NCBI GenBank assembly: GCA_002429165.1
Contig: DIYV01000200.1
Span: 4,569 to 14,757, forward strand
Direction: 5' to 3'
Length of the DNA stretch: 10,189 nt
Origin: Gallionella sp. UBA6045
GTDB lineage: Bacteria > Pseudomonadota > Gammaproteobacteria > Burkholderiales > Gallionellaceae
Part shown: positions 1 through 5,391 of the stretch, one piece after another
Position numbering within the stretch: the stretch's first letter is position 1
How the letters are laid out: each line of letters begins with the position of its first letter
Position numbers and translations under genes: made by a program
Notes under the pieces: generated by a model
What the model was told of the DNA's origin: nothing
Database searches by the model: none
What the model saw: the letters and a program-made list of their open reading frames with translations, nothing else

Positions 1-458
1 CCGGCTATGGCATGAGCGGCGATGCCTACCATATCACCTCGCCGAACAGCGATGGACCGAAGCGCAGCATGCTGAATGCGCTACGCAATGCGGGTTTGAA
101 CCCGCAGGACGTGCAGTACGTCAACGCGCATGGCACTTCGACCCCGCTGGGCGACAAGAATGAAACCGATGCCCTCAAACTGGCGTTCGGCGATCATGCC
201 AGGAGGATGGTGGTGAATTCAACCAAGTCGATGACCGGCCACCTGCTGGGCGGTGCGGGCGGGATCGAGTCGGTATTTTGCGCGTTGGCGATACACCATC
301 AAATTTCGCCCCCGACCATCAATATTTTTGAACAAGACCCGGAATGCGATCTGGACTACTGCGCGAATGTTGCACGCGACATGAAGATCGATGTCGCCAT
401 GAACAATAATTTCGGCTTCGGTGGAACCAACGGAACGCTGGTGTTCCGCAAGGTCTAG
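1..458 (+). CDS. fabF: 3-oxoacyl-[acyl-carrier-protein] synthase II, C-terminal part (partial)
   Basis: Beta-ketoacyl-ACP synthase II (KAS II), which condenses malonyl-ACP with a growing acyl-ACP in type II fatty-acid synthesis in the cytoplasm. The gene enters from the left edge. The first complete codon is at position 3, and 151 residues are visible before the TAG at 456-458. Visible thiolase-fold motifs are GYGMSGDAYH at the left edge, NAHGTSTPLGD with the first catalytic His (visible residue 43), KSMTGHLLGGAGG with the active-site Lys (75) and second His (80), and the terminal NNNFGFGGTNG glycine-rich loop. The 37-residue spacing of the two His equals that of His303 and His340 in E. coli FabF. 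The nucleophile Cys lies upstream of the window. pabC follows 12 bp later, as in E. coli fabF-pabC. FabB is a less likely alternative, given the motif wording and context. Confidence 0.95.
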   Translation, partial: GYGMSGDAYHITSPNSDGPKRSMLNALRNAGLNPQDVQYVNAHGTSTPLGDKNETDALKLAFGDHARRMVVNSTKSMTGHLLGGAGGIESVFCALAIHHQISPPTINIFEQDPECDLDYCANVARDMKIDVAMNNNFGFGGTNGTLVFRKV

Positions 459-470
459 TTTTCCGCTGCG

Positions 471-1298
471 ATGCTGGTCAATGGCAAGCCTGGCAATTTG
501 ATCGGCATACGTGATCGTGGCCTGCTCTACGGGGATGGGGTGTTTCGCACTCTGCGCGCGATCCGGGGCAAAGCGCAACATTGGCCGCTGCACTATCAAA
601 AACTCCTACACGACTGTACCGCGCTGGGTATTGCCTGCCCCGATGTTGGACCGCTTTCCGCTGAATTGGACGGCCTGCTTGCGCGGCACCCCGACGGTGT
701 GCTGAAGTTGATTGTCACACGCGGGGCGGGGACACGCGGCTATGCTCCCCAACATTGCGCCAATATCACCCATTTCTGGGATATTTTCCCCTTGCCCGAG
801 TATCCATTCGACTGGGCAATACACGGAATCAAGGCTCAACGATGCCAACTACGCCTGAGTCAGCAGCCCCGTTTGGCGGGAATAAAGCATCTCAACCGCC
901 TGGAAAACGTTCTGGCCGCTGCCGAATGGAACGATGCGCGTTTGCTTGACGCGGAGATTGCCGAAGGCTTGCTGCTGGATACCGATGACAATGTCATCGA
1001 AGGTACACGCAGTAATTTATTTGTTGTGTCCGAAGGCGAATTGATTACACCTGAATTGTCGCGTAGCGGCGTGGCGGGCGTGCAACGGGATCGAGTGATC
1101 GACTGGTCGATAAAGCACAATATGCCGCTGCAAATTCGCAATGTCGGACTGGAGGAGGTGCTGCATGCCGATGAGTTGTTCGTGGTGAACAGTATTATTG
1201 GCTTGTGGCCGATACGCGAATTGGAACAACGTCATTGGATAAATTTTCCGGTTGCCATGCAAATCCGGCAAGCCTGGGCAGAGGAGTTTGCTAGTTGA
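471..1298 (+). CDS. pabC: Aminodeoxychorismate lyase
   Basis: A PLP-dependent (fold type IV) lyase that converts 4-amino-4-deoxychorismate to p-aminobenzoate and pyruvate, the PABA step of folate synthesis in the cytoplasm. The protein has 275 residues, close to the roughly 270 usual for PabC. The N-terminus reads MLVNG...IRDRGLLYGDGVFRTLR, the class IV aminotransferase signature region. GIKHLNRLENVLA contains the PLP Schiff-base Lys (K139), and IEGTRSNLF (176-184) is the cofactor phosphate/carboxylate-binding segment. Branched-chain aminotransferase and D-amino-acid transaminase share the fold, but the GIKHLNRLE wording and the position between fabF and mltG favour PabC. The ATG at 471 places the conserved VNG strand at the start; only a weak, distant purine run (AAGG, about 449-452) precedes it. 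The TGA overlaps the mltG ATG by one base (TGATG), which implies coupled translation. Confidence 0.94.
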   Translation: MLVNGKPGNLIGIRDRGLLYGDGVFRTLRAIRGKAQHWPLHYQKLLHDCTALGIACPDVGPLSAELDGLLARHPDGVLKLIVTRGAGTRGYAPQHCANITHFWDIFPLPEYPFDWAIHGIKAQRCQLRLSQQPRLAGIKHLNRLENVLAAAEWNDARLLDAEIAEGLLLDTDDNVIEGTRSNLFVVSEGELITPELSRSGVAGVQRDRVIDWSIKHNMPLQIRNVGLEEVLHADELFVVNSIIGLWPIRELEQRHWINFPVAMQIRQAWAEEFAS

Positions 1299-2293
1299 TG
1301 AAAAGACTTTTGGCTTTATTGTTCCTGATATTTATGCTGACTCTGGCAAGTGTCAGCTATTACGCCTTCAGTCCCTTATCCCTGCCTGGTACGCCGTTTG
1401 AATTCTCCCTGAAACAAGGCAGCAGTCTGAAAAGCACTGCGCGTGAAATGCAACAGTATGGATTGCTGAAACATGGCTGGCAATTCGTCTGGCTGGCGCG
1501 TTTATTGGGTAAATCAGGGCAAATCAAGGCGGGAAACTACGCGCTGGAGCATCCGGTTTCACCGCTGCAACTACTGAAAATCATCAGTACGGGTGAAGTC
1601 AGTCTGAGTCAGGTGAGTGTGATTGAGGGCTGGACATTCAAACAAATGCGCGATGCACTTGATAGCAATCCCGATATCACCCATAACTCGGCCAACCTGA
1701 CCGATGAAGAAATCCTGCAGCGTATCGGCGCGACGGAAAATCATCCGGAAGGCCTGTTTTTCCCGAACACCTACTACTTCGCGGCGGGCAGCAGTGATCT
1801 GCAGATATTTAAGCGCGCCTATCAGACCATGCAGAAAAATTTGCAGCAGGCATGGCTTGAACGCGCTCCCGATCTGCCATTGCAGACCCCTTACCAGGCC
1901 CTGATACTGGCTTCCATCATCGAAAAAGAAACCGGGACGCCCAGCGACCGCGTGATGATCGCCGGCGTGTTTGTGAACCGCCTGCGAAAAGGCATGTTGC
2001 TGCAAACCGATCCGACTGTAATTTATGGCTTGGGCGACAAATTCGATGGCAACCTGCGCAAGCGCGATTTACGTGCCGATAGCGCTTACAATACCTATAT
2101 GTATAGAGGATTGACGCCCACACCGATTGCCTTGCCCGGCGTGGCTGCTTTACAGGCTGCTTTGCATCCGGCGCAAACTGACGCGCTATACTTCGTCTCG
2201 CGCGGCGACGGCAGCTCGCAATTTTCCAGCAGTTTGACCAAGCACAACCGTGCGGTGAATCAATACCAGATAACGAGGAAAGGCAGTCGTTAG
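1298..2293 (+). CDS. mltG: Endolytic murein transglycosylase MltG (YceG-like)
   Basis: An inner-membrane lytic transglycosylase that cleaves within nascent peptidoglycan glycan strands and is thought to help terminate their elongation. The protein has 331 residues: a short cytoplasmic MKR, a transmembrane segment at about residues 3-24, a LysM-like/YceG N-domain (about 33-105), and the catalytic domain. The catalytic Glu lies in ASIIEKETG (E209 from the ATG), followed by VFVNRLRKGMLLQTDPTVIYG and the late TPTPIALPG motif, all typical of YceG. I chose the ATG at 1298 (TGATG overlap with pabC). An in-frame TTG at 1295 is directly upstream and sits better spaced (8 nt) behind the GAGGAG at 1281-1286, so a start three bases earlier is possible. 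The last codons, Ser-Arg-stop, lie inside the heptad-repeat element at 2285-2488, so the native C-terminus has probably been replaced. Confidence 0.95.
   Translation: MKRLLALLFLIFMLTLASVSYYAFSPLSLPGTPFEFSLKQGSSLKSTAREMQQYGLLKHGWQFVWLARLLGKSGQIKAGNYALEHPVSPLQLLKIISTGEVSLSQVSVIEGWTFKQMRDALDSNPDITHNSANLTDEEILQRIGATENHPEGLFFPNTYYFAAGSSDLQIFKRAYQTMQKNLQQAWLERAPDLPLQTPYQALILASIIEKETGTPSDRVMIAGVFVNRLRKGMLLQTDPTVIYGLGDKFDGNLRKRDLRADSAYNTYMYRGLTPTPIALPGVAALQAALHPAQTDALYFVSRGDGSSQFSSSLTKHNRAVNQYQITRKGSR
2275..2283 (+). promoter_or_regulatory. Shine-Dalgarno-like sequence at the end of mltG, possibly the displaced tmk ribosome site
   Basis: GAGGAAAGG is a strong anti-SD match inside the last codons of mltG, directly before the left edge of the heptad-repeat element. 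The current tmk ATG is about 210 bp away, too far for this site to serve it. Without the element it would sit a few bases from ATGAGC. It may therefore be the original tmk ribosome site, stranded by an insertion. The sequence is observed; the history is inference. Confidence 0.4.
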
Positions 2294-2488
2294 CTATTAG
2301 TCGTTAGGTGTTAGTTAAGACAAAGCCGCGCATAACCAGAGACTTTGCTGGCGTTAACCAGCGGCTTATGTCACCGTCCTTTGGTGACTTAGCCGAATGG
2401 CTATGCAACGCGTTTGCCAGCTTAGTCGAACGGCTAGTTGTTTCATCAGCACTCAACACTAACTAATGACTAACGACTAACGACTAAC
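2285..2488. repeat. Hairpin-rich intergenic element with inverted heptanucleotide arrays (MITE-like)
   Basis: A non-coding block of about 204 bp between mltG and tmk. The left end has four consecutive 7-mers: GTCGTTA (2286), GCTATTA (2293), GTCGTTA (2300) and GGTGTTA (2307). The right end carries the complement, TAATGAC (2464), TAACGAC (2471) and TAACGAC (2478), so the ends form imperfect terminal inverted repeats of roughly 30 bp. The interior has several stems: AAGCCGC/GCGGCTT (2323-2329 with 2361-2367) enclosing GCTGG/CCAGC (2347-2351 with 2358-2362); GTCACC/GGTGAC (2370-2375 with 2383-2388); TAGCC-GAAT-GGCTA (2390-2403); and a near copy of the last, TAGTCGAACGGCTA (2423-2436). The last two belong to a 16-bp imperfect direct repeat (2388-2403 and 2421-2436, two differences). 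No ORF is evident. I do not recognise the family; a miniature inverted-repeat element or a dispersed intergenic repeat is most likely. Confidence 0.75.
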
Positions 2489-2492
2489 AAAA

Positions 2493-3095
2493 ATGAGCAA
2501 ATTCATTACCTTTGAAGGCGTCGACGGCGCCGGCAAAAGCACCCATCTGGCATGGTTTGCCGATGCGCTGAGGCTGCGCGGCCTCGATGTGGTGGTCACC
2601 CGTGAACCGGGTGGCACTCCGCTGGGCGAGCAGTTGCGCGAGATATTGTTGAACCGGAACATGAACATCGGCACCGAGGCGTTATTGATGTTTGCAGCAC
2701 GTCTGGAACACATCGAACAAGTCATCAAGCCTGCATTACACGCTGGCAAGTGGGTGATTTCTGACCGTTTCAGCGATGCCAGTTTTGCCTATCAGGGCTG
2801 TGGCAGAGGGTTGAGTTGGGAAAAGTTAAGCCAGCTTGAACAATGGGTTCATCCCGATTTGCAACCTGACCTGACGCTGTTTTTTGACGTTCCGGTCGAA
2901 GTCGCGCGGCAACGCCTGACGAATAACGTCTCGCTGGATCGCTTCGAGCAGGAGCAGGCCGATTTTTTCGAGCGTGTGAGGGCCGGATACCACAAACGCG
3001 TACAGGAACATCCGCAAAGATATGTCGTGATCGATGCGGCGCAGACCCTGGAAAAAGTTAAACAAAAACTTGAGGAAATTATCTCAATAATTTGA
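2493..3095 (+). CDS. tmk: Thymidylate kinase
   Basis: Phosphorylates dTMP to dTDP with ATP, an essential cytoplasmic step where the de novo and salvage routes to dTTP meet. The protein has 200 residues, the normal length. Visible motifs are the P-loop GVDGAGKS (residues 9-16), the [11 protein letters not shown] segment (36-46) that binds dTMP, the FAARLEHIE helix (67-75), the DRF motif with following SDASFAYQG (91-102), and a LID region around [12 protein letters not shown] (141-152). The ATG at 2493 is fixed by the [13 protein letters not shown] start. It has no Shine-Dalgarno sequence: the preceding bases are the heptad array plus a short A run. This is unusual beside its tightly packed neighbours. 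The stop is 1 nt before the holB start. Confidence 0.97.
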   Translation: MSKFITFEGVDGAGKSTHLAWFADALRLRGLDVVVTREPGGTPLGEQLREILLNRNMNIGTEALLMFAARLEHIEQVIKPALHAGKWVISDRFSDASFAYQGCGRGLSWEKLSQLEQWVHPDLQPDLTLFFDVPVEVARQRLTNNVSLDRFEQEQADFFERVRAGYHKRVQEHPQRYVVIDAAQTLEKVKQKLEEIISII

Positions 3096-3096
3096 T

Positions 3097-4095
3097 ATGA
3101 AAGATATTTATCCTTGGCAGAAAAATGACTGGGCGCGCTTGGGGGAGTTGCGCAAAGGTCCGGCACACGGTCTTTTATTCAAGGGAAGCAAGGGCATCGG
3201 CAAACTGGATCTGGCAATCAATTATGCCCAAAGTCTGTTGTGCCAGGATCCGGACGAATCGAATTTTGCATGCGGAAAGTGCCCTTCCTGTCACTGGTTC
3301 GAGCAGGGCACACACCCTGACTTTCGTTTATTGCAACCTGAAATCCTGAGTCTGGATGGCGAGGAAACAGAATCCGGGAAAAAACCCAGCAAGCAGATCT
3401 CTGTCGAGCAAATTCGCAGTTTGGCGGACTTTTTCGGCATGACCGCCCATCAGGGCGGCAGACGTGTGGTCCTCATTCATCCTGCCGAGACCATGAACCC
3501 GAATGCCGCCAATGCCTTGCTGAAAAACCTCGAGGAACCACCGCCGGGACTGCTGCTCATCCTGGTGTCACACAAACCGCAGCAATTATTGCCAACCATC
3601 TTGAGCCGTTGTCTGGCTTTCGCATTACCGGCTCCGGATGCCGCGAGCGCATCGCGCTGGCTTGCAGAACAGGGCGTAAAGAATCCCGCCGAGGCCCTCG
3701 CAGCCTCGGGTTTTGCACCATTGCAGGCGGTCCAGATGGATGAACAACTGGGCAGCGAAGAACGCGACAGGTTGCTGCGCGGGGCACGTCTGCCTGAATC
3801 GCTGGACGTGTTCGCACTGGCCGAGGCACTGCAGAAGACCGACCAGGTGCTGGTCGTGCAGTGGCTGCAACAATGGTGTTATGATCTGAGCTCAATGAAG
3901 CTGGCGGGCAAGCTGCGCTATCATCTTGGCGAAGAAGCCGCCATCAACAAGCTGGTCGGCCGTGTCACACCGCTGAACCTGGCACGTTTGCAAAAATACC
4001 TGCAAACAGCGAAACGGGAAGCGAGACACACACTCAACCCCAAGTTGTTTTTTGAGTCCCTGTTTTTTTCCTACCGCCAACTCATGCTCGAATAA
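3097..4095 (+). CDS. holB: DNA polymerase III subunit delta' (clamp loader)
   Basis: The delta' subunit of the gamma/tau clamp-loader complex, which opens and loads the beta sliding clamp on primed DNA. The protein has 332 residues, matching E. coli HolB (334). The AAA+ N-domain starts with the PWQ motif and has a P-loop-like GSKGIGK (30-36). A zinc-binding module is formed by C49, C59, C62 and C65 (CQ...CGKCPSC). VEQIR (103-107) precedes the sensor region, then NAANALLKNLEEPP (136-149) and the TILSRC (167-172) motif with the SRC arginine used in trans by the neighbouring ATPase subunit. Retention of a GxGK lysine is noted, but delta' subunits are generally not active ATPases. The gene starts 1 nt after tmk and ends 1 nt before tatD. 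The nearest purine-rich site (GAGGA, 3072-3076) is 20 nt upstream, so reinitiation after tmk is likely. Confidence 0.95.
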   Translation: MKDIYPWQKNDWARLGELRKGPAHGLLFKGSKGIGKLDLAINYAQSLLCQDPDESNFACGKCPSCHWFEQGTHPDFRLLQPEILSLDGEETESGKKPSKQISVEQIRSLADFFGMTAHQGGRRVVLIHPAETMNPNAANALLKNLEEPPPGLLLILVSHKPQQLLPTILSRCLAFALPAPDAASASRWLAEQGVKNPAEALAASGFAPLQAVQMDEQLGSEERDRLLRGARLPESLDVFALAEALQKTDQVLVVQWLQQWCYDLSSMKLAGKLRYHLGEEAAINKLVGRVTPLNLARLQKYLQTAKREARHTLNPKLFFESLFFSYRQLMLE

Positions 4096-4096
4096 C

Positions 4097-4876
4097 ATGC
4101 CGCTCGTCGATTCCCACTGCCATATCAATTTCCCGGAACTCGCCGAGAACATGAGCGATGTGCTGGCGCAAATGCAGCAAAACGAAGTCGTCAGTGCGCT
4201 CTGTGTTTCGGTCAACCTGGCCGATTTCCCCCAGATACTGGCGCTTGCCGAGCAACATCCGCATATCTATGCCTCGGTGGGCGTGCATCCCGATCACGAA
4301 GGTGCCGAGGAACCCGATGTCGCCCGCCTGGTCGGGTTGGCGCAACATCCCAAGGTTATCGCCATCGGCGAAACCGGCCTGGATTATTTCCGCCTGAAGG
4401 GCGATCTGGAGTGGCAGCGCGAGCGTTTTCGCAAACATATCCGCGCGGCACGCGAGAGCGGCAAGCCGCTCATCATCCATACCCGCGAAGCCGCGGCGGA
4501 TACGCTGCGCATCATGGCGGAAGAAAATGCCGCAGAGGCACGCGGCGTGATGCATTGCTTCACCGAAACATGGGAAGTCGCCGAAGCCGCGCTGGCAATG
4601 GGCTTCTACATTTCATTTTCCGGCATCGTCACCTTCAAGAATGCCAAACAACTCAAGGAAGTCGCCCAGCGCGTGCCGCTGGAGCGCATATTGATCGAGA
4701 CCGATTCACCGTATCTGGCACCGGTGCCGCATCGCGGCAAGCTCAACCAGCCTGCTTATGTGAAACATGTCGCCGCGGAGATTGCCATGCTGCGCGGCAT
4801 CAGTCTGGACGAAGTGGGGCGGAGTACCACGGAAAATTTTACGCGCCTGTTCAAGCTGAAAAGCATGGTACAGTAA
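4097..4876 (+). CDS. ycfH: TatD-family metal-dependent hydrolase, YcfH type
   Basis: A TIM-barrel metallohydrolase of the TatD family. TatD proteins are metal-dependent DNases. The physiological substrate of YcfH-type members is not well defined. The protein has 259 residues, normal for the family. Metal-ligand motifs are visible: DSHCH (H7, H9), GETGLDY (E92), IIHTR (H128), MHCF (H153) and ETDSPYLAPVPHRGK (D203). I chose the ATG at 4097 because it begins MPLVDSHCH, the conserved N-terminal strand, and lies 1 nt after the holB stop. An in-frame ATG at 4052 would overlap holB by 44 bp and add 15 unconserved residues. The position after holB equals that of ycfH in E. coli; many betaproteobacteria are known to have a pilZ gene at this junction, and none is here. 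The tRNA promoter begins 18 bp past the stop. Confidence 0.93.
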   Translation: MPLVDSHCHINFPELAENMSDVLAQMQQNEVVSALCVSVNLADFPQILALAEQHPHIYASVGVHPDHEGAEEPDVARLVGLAQHPKVIAIGETGLDYFRLKGDLEWQRERFRKHIRAARESGKPLIIHTREAAADTLRIMAEENAAEARGVMHCFTETWEVAEAALAMGFYISFSGIVTFKNAKQLKEVAQRVPLERILIETDSPYLAPVPHRGKLNQPAYVKHVAAEIAMLRGISLDEVGRSTTENFTRLFKLKSMVQ

Positions 4877-4894
4877 TTTCCGGTAGCGAAATTA

Positions 4895-4922
4895 TTGACA
4901 GGAATTCGAATATCCCTATAAT
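4895..4922 (+). promoter_or_regulatory. Sigma70 promoter of the tRNA operon
   Basis: A perfect -35 TTGACA (4895-4900), a 16-bp spacer and a perfect -10 TATAAT (4917-4922). A GC-rich stretch (GCGC, 4923-4926) follows as discriminator, typical of stable-RNA promoters under stringent (ppGpp) control in proteobacteria. Transcription would start around 4928-4930, leaving a leader of about 8 nt before the tRNA-Gly 5' end at 4937. The boxes are read directly; the stringent control is inferred. Confidence 0.88.
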
Positions 4923-4936
4923 GCGCAACTCGTTTT

Positions 4937-5012
4937 GCGGGAGTAGCTCAGTTGGTAGAGCGCAACCTTGCCAAGGTTGAGGTCGAGAGTTCGAGACTCT
5001 TCTCCCGCTCCA
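4937..5012 (+). tRNA. tRNA-Gly (anticodon GCC)
   Basis: A 76-nt cloverleaf. The acceptor stem GCGGGAG pairs with CTCCCGC (5002-5008), followed by discriminator T and encoded CCA (5010-5012). The D arm is GCTC/GAGC. The anticodon stem CAACC/GGTTG carries loop TTGCCAA with anticodon GCC at 4970-4972. The T arm is GAGAG-TTCGAGA-CTCTT. It reads glycine codons GGC and GGT. It is first in the Gly-Cys-Leu cluster, directly behind a consensus promoter. Confidence 0.98.
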
Positions 5013-5016
5013 AATC

Positions 5017-5044
5017 TGAGGGAAAGCATTCTGGCTTTCCCTCA
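5017..5044 (+). other. Perfect 11-bp stem-loop between tRNA-Gly and tRNA-Cys
   Basis: TGAGGGAAAGC (5017-5027) and GCTTTCCCTCA (5034-5044) are exact reverse complements around a 6-nt loop (ATTCTG). The downstream bases are CTCATTTCAAG, without a proper U-tract, so this is not a canonical intrinsic terminator. It may act as an RNA-processing spacer, a partial attenuator or a 3'-end protector for the tRNA-Gly precursor. The stem is certain; the role is unknown. Confidence 0.7.
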
Positions 5045-5072
5045 CTCATTTCAAGCTGTTGATTCGCAGTGC

Positions 5073-5146
5073 GGCGAGATAGCAAAATGGTTATGCAGCG
5101 GATTGCAAATCCGCCTATCCCAGTTCGATTCTGGGTCTCGCCTCCA
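5073..5146 (+). tRNA. tRNA-Cys (anticodon GCA)
   Basis: A 74-nt cloverleaf. The acceptor stem GGCGAGA pairs with TCTCGCC (5136-5142), then T and encoded CCA (5144-5146). The anticodon stem GCGGA/TCCGC holds loop TTGCAAA with anticodon GCA at 5105-5107. The T arm is CCCAG-TTCGATT-CTGGG. It reads both cysteine codons. It starts 60 bp after tRNA-Gly and ends 7 bp before tRNA-Leu. Confidence 0.98.
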
Positions 5147-5153
5147 AATGCCC

Positions 5154-5245
5154 GCCCGGGTGGTGAAATTGGTAGACACAACGGACTTAAAATCCGTCGC
5201 TTGGGTAAAACCAGCGTGCCGGTTCAAGTCCGGCTCCGGGCACCA
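5154..5245 (+). tRNA. tRNA-Leu (anticodon TAA)
   Basis: A class II tRNA of about 92 nt with a long variable arm. The acceptor stem GCCCGGG pairs with TCCGGGC (one G-T pair), then A and encoded CCA (5243-5245). The anticodon stem ACGGA/TCCGT holds loop CTTAAAA with anticodon TAA at 5188-5190. The variable arm pairs within CGCTTGGGTAAAACCAGCG. The T arm is GCCGG-TTCAAGT-CCGGC. It reads UUA and UUG. It is last in the cluster; the order Gly-Cys-Leu(UAA) matches E. coli glyW-cysT-leuZ. Confidence 0.98.
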
Positions 5246-5391
5246 ATTGAAGAAAAATTTATCCGGTTGGTGATGGTGGAGCCAAATATGCCAAGCGGTA
5301 ATTTTTCCACATCGGGCGAATTAAAGTTGATTGCATAAACTTACGGTGCGAGTATCACGGTTCTGATGGCACTCAATCACGTTTGGATCTG
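5246..5391 (+). other. Intergenic spacer between tRNA-Leu and tamA
   Basis: 146 bp with no gene that I can support. I see no strong terminator: CACCAA (5241-5246, overlapping the tRNA end) could pair with TTGGTG (5267-5272), but the loop is long and no T-run follows. A weak promoter-like pair, TTGATT (5327-5332) and GAGTAT (5350-5355) with a 17-bp spacer, could serve tamA but matches consensus poorly. Read-through from the tRNA operon into tamA is therefore possible. Confidence 0.4.

Noticed and set aside
2321..2440. Integron attC-like site in the mltG-tmk spacer
   Set aside because: The stems and GTTAAC-like sequence resemble an attC superficially, but I find no matching RYYYAAC and GTTRRRY core pair at the ends, and no integrase or cassette context.
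2464..2488. CRISPR-like or direct-repeat array
   Set aside because: The units are 7 bp and directly tandem, with no spacers and no cas genes.
4052..4096. Upstream ATG for the TatD-family gene
   Set aside because: It adds 15 residues with no family resemblance and a 44-bp overlap with holB; the conserved MPLVDSHCH start at 4097 is preferred.
4411..4980. Plus-strand open frame running from tatD into tRNA-Gly
   Set aside because: Low-complexity Arg/His/Gly-rich translation, out of frame with tatD and crossing a promoter and a tRNA; a shadow frame.
5017..5060. Rho-independent terminator between tRNA-Gly and tRNA-Cys
   Set aside because: The stem is perfect, but no U-run follows and two more tRNAs of the same cluster lie downstream without an evident promoter of their own; listed as a stem-loop only.
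5228..5300. Integrated-element attachment site at the tRNA-Leu 3' end
   Set aside because: No second copy of the tRNA 3' end and no integrase gene are seen in the window; tamA-tamB downstream are core genes.
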